Shown here piece after piece: positions 45,201 through 57,419 of a DNA stretch of 64,000 nt; positions within the stretch are counted from its first letter, which is position 1; every line of letters starts with the position of its first letter. The stretch covers positions 15,686,001-15,750,000 of the forward strand of contig NC_135251.1 of NCBI RefSeq assembly GCF_964204865.1, given 5' to 3'. This stretch comes from Styela clava (taxonomy: Eukaryota; Chordata; Ascidiacea; Stolidobranchia; Styelidae). The notes beneath the pieces are model-generated. The model saw nothing but the letters and a program-made list of their open reading frames with translations. It was not told the DNA's origin and made no database searches. The position numbers and the translations under genes are program-made.

Positions 45201-45599
45201 TTAGTATTCTTTTCTTTTCATTATTATTGTTGCCACAGTGATCAAGTTGAGCATGACTGAATCTTGATTTTTTTTTCTTGTGTCATTGAATTTATGGAGC
45301 ACATATAAATGAAACTGCTGAAGCTCAGCTGAGAAATTACTGTTGAAATCTTCTGGGTAAGCATCAATAAGCTTTTGACAACCCTGCGAATACCTGCCCT
45401 TCTCAGCAGATGAAGAGACATTTGGTTGCAGTGGTAGCGTGAGCGCTTCATAGCGTTCAAATTCATCTCGTGGAATGCGCAGCTGGCCTCGTAATGTTGC
45501 ATACAGATGCGCGCATGTTTGTAAGTCTACATTCTCACTTTGCAGAACTTGACTTACTCTGTGAAAATTCTGTAAAATTTCATTCCAAAACAATAACAT
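45201..45599 (-). pseudogene. C-terminal fragment of a ZMYM1-like (hAT, TTF-type) transposase-derived protein
   Basis: A 132-residue open frame. NEILQNFHRVSQVLQSENVD, then LQTCAHLYATL and RDEFERYEA match the region between core and C terminus of TTF-finger hAT proteins of the ZMYM1 type (known for VSKxLQSxxxDL). Finger, catalytic core and C-terminal dimerisation segments are missing on both sides, so I read it as a transposon fragment. Confidence 0.6.
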
Positions 45600-45951
45600 A
45601 AAACGAAATCCAGCTCTTGCATTTTATCTGCAATATAAGTAGTCTAGCTGCCTAGGTTTGCATCAACTGGCTTAGCAGAATATGATTTCCATATATTCTG
45701 GGAATTGTCACGATTAAGACTCATGCGTCAAGTCTCAACGTGAATCGAAATACCAGATGAACCGAGTACAAACTGCAGTTTAAAATTTTACCAGTACTTA
45801 TTAGTCTAGTCTACCTTACCAGAAAACTCCCCAACTTCGCTGACCTCTAGATCGTTGAAATGCGATCGCGGAACCGCCACATAGTGCACCATTTTTAATT
45901 TTGATGTTGTCGCTACACCAAACTTTCGACAAGTAAGTTTCAGTGTTCATC

Positions 45952-46458
45952 ACTAATGTACCTTCGCCGAGCATCAACCTCCTTGTTGACTTCGAGTAAT
46001 TGGCCAATCAGAAAGATGCAAAAAAGTGACGTAACAATGCACCCTTTTCGCATCCGCTCAGACACTTTTCTCACTCAGACAGATTTTCAGGCATGGTTGT
46101 AAACATTACCTCGTTTTCGCGTTTTTATCTCTATTCGTTAGTTTTCAGTTGTGTTTCGGAAATTTGAGTATAAATCAGATAATTAAATGATCACCATGTC
46201 TTTTTATAAGTTTTAATTCAATTGCAGTAAATGAAAAATTGGTGTAAAAATAGCTGTGTTAGACCAGGCTAAAATTCCCTACCGGTACTTATAAAAAGGT
46301 GATTATTGTACGCCATGGAACATAATGATGGTCTCAACAAATACCCCATTTTACAGGGGCCAACTCGCGAAACCACTCTTAAAATAAGCCCCGAGAATTT
46401 TGCAATTGTAAAGTATAGGAAGAATTTTTCGGGGGTCAAAGGTCGGGGAAAGGTCCAT
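45952..46458. mobile_element. MITE family C, second copy
   Basis: Matches 42530-42953 along its length: GAGCATCAACCTCC, CATCCGCTCAGACACTTTTC, AACATTACCTCGTTTTCG, and the right end GGTCAAAGGTCGGGGAAAGG. It is about 80 bp longer. Confidence 0.8.
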
Positions 46459-46959
46459 TGATGTACACGATTTTTTAAAGATAGTTCGCAAACCTCCAAA
46501 CATTGATCGAGAAGCTTAATATGATGCTTGAGGAAAAGAAAATACGAACAAGTCTGAGTTGTCTGTTCAACTCGTAATATTTTATTAAACACCGATGAAC
46601 TATTGAAAATTCTGTTATAAAAATTTCTGTGGTGCCCCCCTTTGCTTGGTGCCCTAAGCACGTGCTTATATTGTTTACTGGTTAATCCGCCCCTGACAGT
46701 AGGCTAAATTTTATTACTGACTTGAATACATTAGTAATTTTACTAAGCTACATTTAATCTTTTGTCACGCTGATAATACATTTTACCTCATTCTTCGAGC
46801 TCACCATTCACTGATATACAGTTACATATACAGTTAAATAATATATTTTAATTTTTCCCCTTTCCATATATCGGATGTTTATATATATTATTATTTTCAT
46901 CATCAACAGAATTTTATCGCGCAAATGAGTTTTCGACAAAACATGCCCTCCCCCAATAT

Positions 46960-47300
46960 GAAGTTTTGATTTGTTATGGTTACGGCAATAAACAAGCAAA
47001 TCGATACGCGGGAAACATCTATACTGAATGTTGGAAACGAAATGTAGTATACATTCTTACTATACTGACATATGGTTTTGTTATTGGACACGAAATGTAC
47101 ATATGGATCGTTTTGTTATGTTTTTGTTATTATGTTGTTGTTGGTATTTTTCCTCTTATCGTTATGAAAAAAAATCGCTTTTATTCTTAACTACTGGACC
47201 AATTGCTCTGAAATTTTCAATGGGTAAAATTACATTTTTCCATAGAAAGCTCTTACTTTATTTCTTTTGAAAATTTCTGTGGTCTCTATAGGATCTGTTT
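46960..47300 (-). mobile_element. Repeat family E, partial copy
   Basis: Contains CTACTGGACCAATTGCT followed by GAAATTTTCAATGGG and AGAAAGCTCTTACTTTATTT, matching in reverse complement the internal blocks at 16740-16810. The flanking family D arm (47305-47335) is cut by another hAT-type end at 47341. Confidence 0.6.
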
Positions 47301-47340
47301 TTTTGGGTGCTCCTGAAGTATGCGCACCAAGATGTCGCCC

Positions 47341-47445
47341 AGAGGTGCGCAACTTTTTTTGTCGGTGGGCCATATAACCAACTTCTGACATTTAGTTGGG
47401 CCACACAAAAATTAGCGATAAAGGCCTGAGAAGAGAATTCGGCTA
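47341..47445. mobile_element. 5' end of a hAT-type MITE
   Basis: CAGAGGTGCGCAACTTTTTT and GGTGGGCCATA, then GTTGGGCCAC, are typical subterminal words. The right end was not found. Confidence 0.45.
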
Positions 47446-47814
47446 TCACTTAGCCTTACAGTAAAAAATGCACCGGGAAACTCTAAGAAATACCTAATGC
47501 AGTGACAAGAGCATGAAAACATTATGTATTTTGATACATGTGAGCGACTTTTCAAACATAACTGTCGGATTCGGATTATATGCTTGCTGGGAAAAATCTG
47601 AGCGTTGACAAGGGCCACTAAATGATTTGGCAGAGGCGGAAACGAAAAGGAAGTCGAACAGCACATTGGGTCGGGTCATTCTACCATTTCAATAATTTGA
47701 GCCGAACTAGTCTCATCAAGCTGAAATACCAATAAAAAACCCTGCTCTGTGCTTCAAGTCATTTAATCAATCACAAGCTGTCGGATACGGCGAGTTAACA
47801 CAATTCTAATAAGA

Positions 47815-48256
47815 CAGGGGTCGGCAACCTGCGGAGTTATATAATCCGGACCGCGACGCTTCACAGAATTATAGTAGCATAAAAACTGTTTTAATGATTA
47901 TATTCTTCACGTAACAGAATTTATTGTGAGACACGTGTAGACTAAATTATAATATAATCTGACAAGTTTAAAATTCACAATTACGATCGTTTAAGTAGCT
48001 TATAATTTAATTATAATTAGACAAATGGCAACAAAACGCAGAAAAGTTGATGGTAAGTGCAAAGGGTTCATTGGCGCCGAAAATATGCAAAATGAATTTT
48101 TGATAATAAATCAAGGAAAAAATGTTTCACTGCTTGATTTCTACTACAAAAAGTATCATCAGTTCAGTTTTCAACCTTCTAAAAATACGTGCGTCCCGCC
48201 AATGACTTGCAAACCTTAATTTTTGCCCGCGAGCGACAGAAGGTTGCCGACCCCTG
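47815..48256. mobile_element. hAT MITE family B, complete, 442 bp
   Basis: TIRs CAGGGGTCGGCAACC and GGTTGCCGACCCCTG are perfect over 15 bp. The target duplication TAATAAGA (47807-47814 and 48257-48264) is exact. It shares the TAATTATAATTAGACAAATG block in inverted order with the other copies. The short frames within are not conserved. Confidence 0.95.
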
Positions 48257-48264
48257 TAATAAGA

Positions 48265-49435
48265 CATTACCACTGAAAATCCCGAGTACAGCATGGTACA
48301 CAGACAAAGGATATTCCCCTCTCTTGGGGAAAAAGGAGGATTTTTCAGCTAAAATACAACTTGGACAAAGTCATCTTTATAATAGCCTCATAGTGGCCAA
48401 AATGACCATCATTAATCAACAAATCAGCAATATGTTTATAAGAGAGTTGCCAGATGTGTCTTGAAGATCACTGACACTCGCACTCACTGGCATATGAGAC
48501 TGTATCTGGATGTGCAGACGCAATCACATTCAGTTGGGAATTTATTTGTCGGTTGGGTTGAGTATCGGTGCGTTACCTGGTAGTGGTGCACCCGTACCGG
48601 CACTGCAGTACCGTCTGAGGACCGGATATCGTGTCAAACTAGTCTATCGTGTACCTTGAAACACTCACATATTACAAAAAAACCTACTTTATTATAACAT
48701 CTCTCGGATCATCTACCGCCCAACCACATGCTAATATAAAGCAAAATCGCAGCGTCCCCTAAAACGGGGTCCAGGCAGCAGCAGGGCTGCCACTTTTGCC
48801 TGACTAAAAACATCTAGATTGACCTCGAAAAACGAAAAGTAACCATATATATAGTACAGTAATATTAGATGTCGAAGAAGCTAACCTCATAACCTAGAAT
48901 TCAATTCCCACCTGCAGAACTTACAAAATACCTTGTTCTTATCATCTGAAGGGGCAAACCATTCCTTTAATCCTTAAGCCAATCTTTTCTAAATTTTTGC
49001 TGGTAGTGTATACATTTTGGCATTTTAAAAGGTTGTTCACATTCAATAGAACTTATAGACTTGAATAACTTAATAATTTTAAAACTCCTTGGCAACAATA
49101 TCATCGGACCAACGCCGTCCTTTCTATTTAACGTTAATTAAAACGTCACATGTTTTAAACATATTCAGTTCGTTATTCCAATATTTTAGGTACATATGGC
49201 TATATGGTACTGATAGACGAATAACGGTACAATATGAATGAGTTTTATCAATCTTACATCTATACTTCTAATAATGAAATAATATTCATTCACCTATTAC
49301 AGTATTATACACATCTCTTTATTTATTTACCACTGAATAATATTTAGAACCTTGAAAAAAATATATCTAGATTTTATAGCTAACATCTAGGCTCCAAATT
49401 TTACATCTAGATTTAGATATAAAACCTCTAGAGCA
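48265..49435. other. Intergenic, no gene seen
   Basis: AT-rich, with one cluster of ACCGGCACTGCAGTACCG-type palindromic words near 48595. Confidence 0.45.
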
Positions 49436-49500
49436 GTGGTTCTCAAACTTTTTCAGTCCCAGAGCCGCATTTCAAAAGTCAAAGTTATGAAGAGCCGCAC
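49436..49500 (+). mobile_element. 5' end of a hAT-type MITE
   Basis: CAGTGGTTCTCAAACTTTTT followed by AGAGCCGCATTTC, the counterpart of the right end at 17020-17059. Its own right end is not resolved. Confidence 0.55.
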
Positions 49501-50345
49501 ACGAACAACGCAGGTAAAATAGTAACAATCCTTGAGAGCGTATTTAAAATACCAAATCTTCGTAACAACACAACATACGTAACAACTAAGGCTGGGCAAG
49601 ATATTCGAATAATGAAACATTCGAATGGCATTTTACTATTGGAATATCCGGTACCACGTGACCTGCGCCGCTCTGCTTGGACACCGAACTCGCGCGTCTC
49701 CAACTCAATCGTGAATTGTGCGAGATTTCCCAACGGCGCTCGCTATCAGAAAAAAAAACGACAAATTTGAAAAGTCATCTTTGCGTTGTGTGGTTATATG
49801 CTTATATTGGAACTTAACCTATCGTTTCAATTCCATATTTTGCAAAAAACGTACCTACCGGCGACCGTTCCGTAAATTTAGAAACGTCAAACCAGATTAG
49901 GTATTTAAAATAAATTTCCCAGATTTTAAACTCCACATGCTTGGGGACATGTCATTAGCCATTTCTTGCATTATCGAACATAAAGTTGATTACAATTATA
50001 TGTTAAAATGACTTTTCGGCGTTAGGTCGTTAGGAAACTCTAGTTATATAAATAGCATGAATTTAAAAATGACCAAAAGTTTTTCCAAAAGCTGGTATGA
50101 GTTTGTATGAAAAACACTCATTGAGTTGTAACCAGATAAGAAATGTCATGTCCTACTCCCTTCAAAGCACTTTGTATTAGCTCTTTAGTGATCCCTTCCA
50201 TCCTTAGCCAAGTAATGTTTCGAATATGTAAACATTTTACCTGACCATATGCAAGGCCATTGAGCCAAGAGTAGAACGTAAAATCAATCGCGAATTTCGT
50301 TGTAACAATGCACACTGACTCGTTCACGAATTGTTGCGTCTATTA

Positions 50346-50417
50346 TTGGACACGTAGTGGACATAACGATCGTTTCAATATTTGGACACGTAGTGGACAT
50401 AACGATCGTTTCAATAT
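50346..50417. repeat. Two tandem copies of a 36-bp unit
   Basis: TTGGACACGTAGTGGACATA plus 16 more bases is repeated exactly, followed by a TTGTTGTTGTTCTTG microsatellite near 50422. Confidence 0.85.
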
Positions 50418-50419
50418 TA

Positions 50420-51525
50420 TGTTGTTGTTGTTGTTCTTGTTCTTGTTCTTTGACACGTTTTTAAAAAGTCGCTTTTCTCTCTGATTACTGGACTAATTGC
50501 TTTGAAATTTTCAGTGGTTGAAGATGAAATTTTTCTCCAGAAGGCTATTACTTTTATTTATTTCAAATATTTCTGTTAGCTCTGTAAGATTTGTTTTTGT
50601 TTTCTATGACGTCACTAAACGTTCTGCAGACATCGGACGCCATTTTGTGTCCAACGGACCATCTTGCAATTTCAATTCACGCTGTCACAAGACAGGAGTT
50701 CTGGTACCGTAACACAGCGCGGTGACACTGAACTAACTCGTAGCTGTCAAAAGCTTGAAAATCCATACAAATATGAGAAATAAAAAGATGAAACTTGGCA
50801 GGTGGGTAGAGTTGTGTTTCTTTTAACCATATTTGAAAGTTTCGCGTTTCTACATTTGAAGGAGGTGGAATAGGGGGTGTGCATTTCCGATACGTCGATA
50901 ATATCTTTGTCAACCAATTTACGGCCACCGTGTTTTCGTCTGTTTGATTGCTGTGATGTGGTGTTTTGTTTATAATTTAACGAGTTTTGTTCGAAATAAC
51001 CGTGTTCTTGAAATATATGACGGTCAGGTTTAGCGTGTAGAATAAATGCCGCCAATGCACCCACGGTGAAAAAATTAACGCGTTAGATATATTGGTTTTT
51101 GTTTTATAGCGGTTTGAATGAAATTGTCCGCAGACTGGCTACACCACCCTAGGCCTGGTGAGTTGTCCGTGTAGTCGAATTGTCCATCAGCCCTAAACGG
51201 CTATGACAGTCACTGTACCAAAAATTGTACCCCGATTCGGCTGGTGTTAAGTTGACGCATGTTATTTAGTAACGTTTTTATCTGAAATGTTTGACTGTGG
51301 TTCGGTACCTGATCCGATAATACGGTACATAATTGACTCATATCACGAGATATTTCAACTGATGTTTCAATTGTCACAGGACCTAAAATATCTATGACAG
51401 TCCCTGTACCGTCACGGTACCCCGATACAGGTACTGGTAAGTCACCGCCGGTATGTTAGTCGTTGGTCACCGCATATGATTTTTGGGGAATTGTTCTGCG
51501 TGTCCATATATTTGAGCATTGCTCT
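50420..51525 (-). mobile_element. Repeat family E, long copy
   Basis: Reverse complement of 16660-16830 over ATTACTGGACTAATTGCTTT, CCAGAAGGCTATTACTTTTA and TATGACGTCACTAAACGTTC. The far end at 51505-51525 gives the family terminus (TATATTTGAGCATTGCTCTC). It includes two tracts with the palindromic TACCGT motif. Confidence 0.6.
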
Positions 51526-51529
51526 CTTG

Positions 51530-52845
51530 TCTTCGAAAATGATTACAATTGTTGAATTTTGAAGCATTTGGGCAGTAATAATTGAGCCTTAAGGCATGGC
51601 ATAATCAAAATCATTAAGTGAAGTGCTGAATTTGCAAATTCCGTAAACAAAATTAAGCATTACTCAGTAAGTATTTTAGCTATAATAACCATCGGGGTGT
51701 TGTTTTGTTGAAAAAAACGTTAAAACTTGAAGGAATTAGTTATAATTAGCGTCTGACCCTCTATTAGGCACAAAGGCCTAAAATGTCTTTATTGCCAATT
51801 TTTTTACTCGCTATTTTAAATGCACATTCAGGATTCACGCAATTGTAAATTTGCTAGATTTATTTATCTAATACTAAAATAACGCGAACACCATAAAAAA
51901 GCATGAGAAACTCAATTATCATGTTAATAATAAATATCTGCATCTCGGTTACCGTTCACTTTAAACAGACACGAAATTTACAAGCGGTGATAAGGAAGAT
52001 CAAATCCAAGGCAGAGGATAAAACTCAGAATAAAATTAATTTGTTTTTGAAATCAGTCCTTAATGTATTCAACAGCTGTCGCTGATGTGAACGCAAGGGT
52101 ATACTAGAAATATGTAACTTCGATATCCGGCAGCCCCTTATTCTTGCAAAAAAACGAGAAAGTTCGGGAATATAGAACACCAACTTCAGGATATCGCCGC
52201 CGAAACAATCGCGGTGACAAAGACAATCAGCGATTATGATGAGTTAACTATTAACCAGTAAAAAAAAAACGCTTTATTGGCGACTATTGAATGTTTCTAA
52301 TAATTTCCAAATGGAGTATCGACCTCCGACGTTCTGGATCCCTGTTATGTATAAAAAAATATTCAATATTCGACTATTCGGTATTCGTTAAAAATAGGCA
52401 ATAATATATGTGAAATATTAAAATATGTTTCGCATGCTGCTCTCAAACACTAACTGATCTAGGGTGGCAGCCCTGGGCAGCAGTCGTCACGCTTTTAATC
52501 ATATCCTAACCAAATTGAATTGATCGCTAGGTGCCACAAGAGATTAAGGTGAAATCGAAATTGTGGCGTTTCACTTCAGCGTTATCAAAACAAATTAACC
52601 AGTTTACGTTATCTTGGTGCGCGCTACGCAGTGAGTAAGGAAAGGTCGGTTTTATTTCGATTTTCCGTAGAGACGTTACAAAAAAAAAACCAAGAGCGAA
52701 ACTTGGAAAATAGACATAAAGCTTTCTATAACTTCGTCTGGCGTCGGTAAAAAAATTGCAGTTTAATCACCACGAACTGACAAAGCCAAATCCAGAAAGT
52801 TTGTGCACCATCCTGTTATCGATATCTTGGCGTGAAGACAGGGAG
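51530..52845. other. Upstream region of the right MGLL gene, no gene seen
   Basis: A 60-codon frame at 51903-52085 starts with a hydrophobic stretch but has no other support. No core promoter could be placed. Confidence 0.4.
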
Positions 52846-55800
52846 ATGAGTTCTGGGGATGCAATTGAGTCTTCTGGCGTTGTTAATGGTTAGAAGTTCC
52901 TACTTCAATAGCACTTATTTGTTTGTGACTTGCAAGCAGTACTGCAGTACCGGTAGTTTGACTAACAACTGAACAATGATAATACAAAAATATAGACTAT
53001 ATGCTATTTCTAATGATTTACTTTCTTTGCACTGTTTACTGGGAGTTCATTAAATGGGAGCCTATGTTTTTTGAAATTCGAACAGTTGAACTGGTCGAAA
53101 AATTGGAGTGAAACCCATACTGATACTGCCATATAGAGTCATCAAATCCAAGATCTAGGGGTTTTCTATGCCACAGGTCTGCAAGTACGGTGTCTGAGCC
53201 AACTAATTTAAATTGACATTAGTCTGTTGGTTTGAATCTTTTCGGTTTGAAATTCCAGCATTCTGAAACTCACATCTCTCTGTCCCTGGTGAGTGAGTAG
53301 CGACAATACAGCAATACCTGTTTATTTAACTATTTTTACCAGCCATAGCCTACCACAGTACCAGGCCTTGAACAAATTACTGAATTCTGAAATTAGCAAT
53401 TCATCAGATAAGTGGACATGTTATCTATGAGTTAGGTTAAATTAAATGATTAGGCTGTTGAATTACTATTGTTTCCCTAATAACTGTTCTAAAATCCTTT
53501 CAAGGCACTGCAGCATCAGGTGGAGATGATAAGAAGGATATGATATATCCAAAAACATTTTCTGGCGTGTCGTTTGGCGAGGTGAATCATTTTGTGAATG
53601 CAGATGGTAATTATTTGTTTTGCAGATATTGGAAACCAGAAAAGGAAATCAAGTGAGTATTACAAACTGATTCTAGTTAGTTTTTGCTATTGCTACCATG
53701 CTTTATCATAGTAAATCATATAAACGATTTGTTATTGAAATATTATGAGATCAAATAGCAAATGACAAGATATTCTATTTCTATCTCAGTGCAAAAGTAC
53801 TCGAATAATTGTTAAAGGTTGGCGTTGTTGTTCTCAATTATTTTTATTCTATGTTCAGTAATTAGGAAAAAATTTTAATAATTCTTATTTGAGATTAAAT
53901 AATTCATATTATATAGCTACATTATCCTTTAAAGATGGCTTTTGTATACAGAAAGGATCCTGATTTGGATACTACTGCTGTAATGAACACCTGTATAAGT
54001 ATCAACAATACTCCTGAATCACATAGAACAAATATAAATCATATGCTTTTGACTTACCTTTTACAGAGCCTTAGTGTTTCATGTTCATGGTTATGCAGAG
54101 CATTGTGGACGATCAAAGGAATTGGCAAATAAATTGATGGAAATAGGAGTTTTATCATTTGCGCATGATCATTGTATGTTCATATTAGTGGGTTTTAGTA
54201 ATTTTTACTTTTCGTCTTATCTGCTGATCGAATTATTACTATTTTTGTCAAAAATTATTATATATTATATATAAATATAATATTAATATAATACTGATAT
54301 TTAAACTTAAAATACTTATTTAAACATAAAGTGTATTTGTTGTTCATAAATATTTCTAGATATGCTTTAAATATTGTATCTAACTGCAGTTGATATGGTA
54401 ATCAAAGTTGAATTTAATCAAAATTTATTTATTCGTTACCACAGATGCTCATGGAGAAAGCCAAGGTCTACGTTGTCATGTGATGGACTACACAATTCTA
54501 AGCAGAGATATATGGCAGCACATTGATTTGATTCGACCAGGATACCCCGATCTCCCTATATTTTTATATGGACATTCAATGGTATGTCTTGCCTTTCATG
54601 TTTCTTTTCAATGAACTTGTTTGCTAATATGTCCACTGTGCAATAATAGGTGGTGACTGAATCAAACTGGAAAAGATGCAGTTATTAAATTTGATAAATA
54701 TCGAATATTGCTGTTGTGAACTCGTTATTAATAGATAAATAACGCAATGACAATTGAAGCTATCAGTAGTTAGACATATATTTTGATATTCATTTCACAA
54801 GACTCCTAAAATAATATAGGTATACTTTTTTAAAGCTTTTACGTTAAATTATCTATTCTTTAGGTGTTCCATAAGTTATTTCAATGTGAAGTTACTCAAC
54901 TTTTTAGATTTGTTGTGTTTGATAGGTTGAACTATACCAAGTCAAATGATTTGGCTTGATGCATCTTCATCACCAGTTACCAAGTTGGGAAGTGCAGAAT
55001 TTCTGAGAATAACTTTTGAATTTTTACTTCAGGGAGGTGGATTATCGGTACTAACGGCTCATGAGCGACCAAACTATTTTCGTGGTGTTCTGTTGTCTGC
55101 ACCTTACATTACTCCTAGTCCAGATACCGCTACTCCCTTCAAGGTTTGTTCCCTAATATTTTTTTATACAATGTTTTCCTATGTCTACTAATCTACTACT
55201 AATTTTGGAAGTAACGAAGCCTTTCTGTTTCATCATTGCCTACCTAATTTATTACACTATGGTTGAGCCGATCAGCATCAGATTTGAATCCCAAGATTTT
55301 TAACCTGTGATTCCAAGATAATTAAAGCCAATGCTTTAACCACCAGGCCACCACATCCACACCAAGTATCGAAAAAATAAACTTGATAATTTTGGAGTAT
55401 AATGTTTTGTAATTTGAAATTATTTGTTAAATGATCCATTGATCTTCAATAGTGTGAATAGTAAATGACAACATGACATAAAGGGCATCATTTCAATATC
55501 TATAAGCTTGTCTGTATTAAAGCATAAAGGTAATATTGCCTGTTACAAAAAATTGCTATACGGCTGACAGTTATAAAACCGAGTTAATCCACTTCTTTTT
55601 AGTTGTTTCTGGCAAGAGTTATAATCAGAGTCGCACCAAAACTGAGAATTGGGAAGCTTAAGCTAGAATTTTTATCAAGAGATCAAAAACAGGTGTGAAC
55701 AAAATTTCATCATCCAGCCTAGTTAAAAAAAAAAAATTTGGCCTACCTAGTAATAATGTCACGGTTAAATGAGAAACTATGCAAAAACTTCTTGTAATAA

Positions 55801-56982
55801 AATATCCATGACTGAACCTTATCAATCGTTACATAATTTATATTAGTTAATTATGTTGTATCATTTGTATTAGATAAGCATTTTCCGTACTCACAGTGTA
55901 CTGAACTTTTTTCCCATCCCCATTTCAGATAGACAATTATGTGAATGATCCTCTGAATGACAATGATGGAATGAGAGCTGGATTCGCCATGCAATTTCTT
56001 GCAATGTCGGATAAACTGAAAGAGATTTTACCCAGTTTAGACATACCTATCTTTGCAGCACATTCAGAAGCTGATGGACTATGTGACATTGGTGGAACAA
56101 AACTTTTAATGGAAGTCTGTAACAGCAAGGATAAAACATTCAAGGTAAAATCTGCTTGATTGATATAAAACTTCTTCTGTTTTTGATTCTGTTTGACTGG
56201 TAAAGTCTACTATTTGCTTTTTTGGTCTGCAAGAAGTCTTTAACATGTGGTAGAATCCTATATCCCTTGTGTTCATAAGATGTTAAAACTCAACCAAATC
56301 ACCTATGTCAGCGGTTCCGAAAGGCGGCATTTGTGTGTGCCCCGAAAATTAACAGAAATATGTTAAACATAACTATTACGGTGTATGATTGAATACTTTA
56401 CTTAATTTAAATGCTTATGTCATTTATTTCCTGTTACATATTATTGTCTGCATCTGTTGTTGCGTAACAATAGAGGTAGACACTACTAAATTTTTTAGGG
56501 CTTACATGCCGCAAGAAGTTTGCAGCAGTCTCCAAACTAACTCCTGGTTCAAAGACTTGAACTTTGAGAATATTAAATTTTTTATACTAAAAAGTTGGCG
56601 CACGAAAGTTTTCTTTAATTGTCTCTCGGAAATGTAGTCAACTTAATGCTCTGTGAGTTTCTGTCAGGAATTTTTATTTAGATCATATCAGCATTCAAAA
56701 TCTGAAATTCGGACTCCTGACTATGGTTAAATTTAAAATTTGAACTCGAAATCAGTCTTCTATGAATTTGAAAATGTGACTCTGGCTTTGAAGAAAACAT
56801 GCTAAACTCTCAGTCCACAGCCCTGATACTTATTTATATAAATAATTTGCATTACATTACAAATATTATTTTAATTTTATCAGATTTACAAGGATTGCAT
56901 GCATATGTTAGAGCATGAAACACCGGAATTTGTTGAGGAATACTTCGCTGAAGTTTTGAAATGGATAAAGGAGAGAATATGA
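52846..56982 (+). CDS. MGLL: Monoglyceride lipase, right copy (8 exons)
   Basis: Exons: 52846-52888, 53505-53652, 54067-54173, 54445-54581, 55033-55143, 55603-55692, 55929-56144, 56884-56982 (TGA). The lengths 43, 148, 107, 137, 111, 90, 216 and 99 equal those of the left copy exactly, again 316 residues. Ser144 (GHSMGG), Asp261 (HSEADGLCD), His291 and the HVHG oxyanion loop are intact, so it should be an active serine hydrolase of the MGLL type. It differs from the left copy mainly in exon 1 (MSSGDAIESSGVVN), parts of exon 3 and exon 5 (LFLARVIIRVAP against VFLAQVIARIAP). The last exon is identical in protein. A SINE lies in intron 5. Codon 5' of exon 2 cannot be read from the local ATG because of a stop and a 5-nt deletion, which confirms the upstream first exon. 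Confidence 0.95.
55262..55362 (-). mobile_element. tRNA-derived SINE fragment in MGLL intron 5
   Basis: The minus strand reads an A box TGGCCTGGTGGTTAAAGC and, about 40 bp on, a B-box-like GGGATTCAAATC. The homologous intron of the left gene is only 100 bp and lacks it (459 bp here), in keeping with an insertion after the duplication. It is a different family from the SINE at 15815. Confidence 0.6.
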
Positions 56983-57287
56983 ATTTAATGGATATTGCAA
57001 AATATTGTTGGAGCTATATGGTTTTTATTTATTTTATATAGTGCTGTTGTGTAAGAAATTTGTCACCACACTATCATGTAATCAAGTTTTTTAATTAACT
57101 ATGCCAATGGTGCCAGAGTGATTGAAATCTTTAACAATTTCGAGAAGTTTGTATTTTTTATATGTTATTAGTCAACTGTTTTTAATATCTTATTTAACCT
57201 CTCCCTAAGTGTCCTAGTACAGTTTAATAGATATACTGATTTTTAGTGTTTATCCACACGAACACATGTTATTTGCATTCAAACCAT

Positions 57288-57293
57288 AATAAA
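57288..57293 (+). terminator. Polyadenylation signal of the right MGLL gene
   Basis: AATAAA about 305 bp after the stop, within sequence homologous to that after the left copy (CAATCATGACTAAGCTGT against CAATCATGACCAAACTGT). Confidence 0.6.
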
Positions 57294-57419
57294 TGCACTT
57301 CATTTAAAATTTTTACAATCATGACTAAGCTGTATTTTGATATTTAAAATGCACAAATATATAAATATATTAGAATACTGGTATGTTAGTTTTCAAACTT
57401 GCTTCACTGTAGCTTGCTC

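Noticed and set aside
46960..47270. Overlapping hydrophobic frames resembling small membrane proteins
   Set aside because: They lie in a copy of repeat family E and are not preserved in the other copies.
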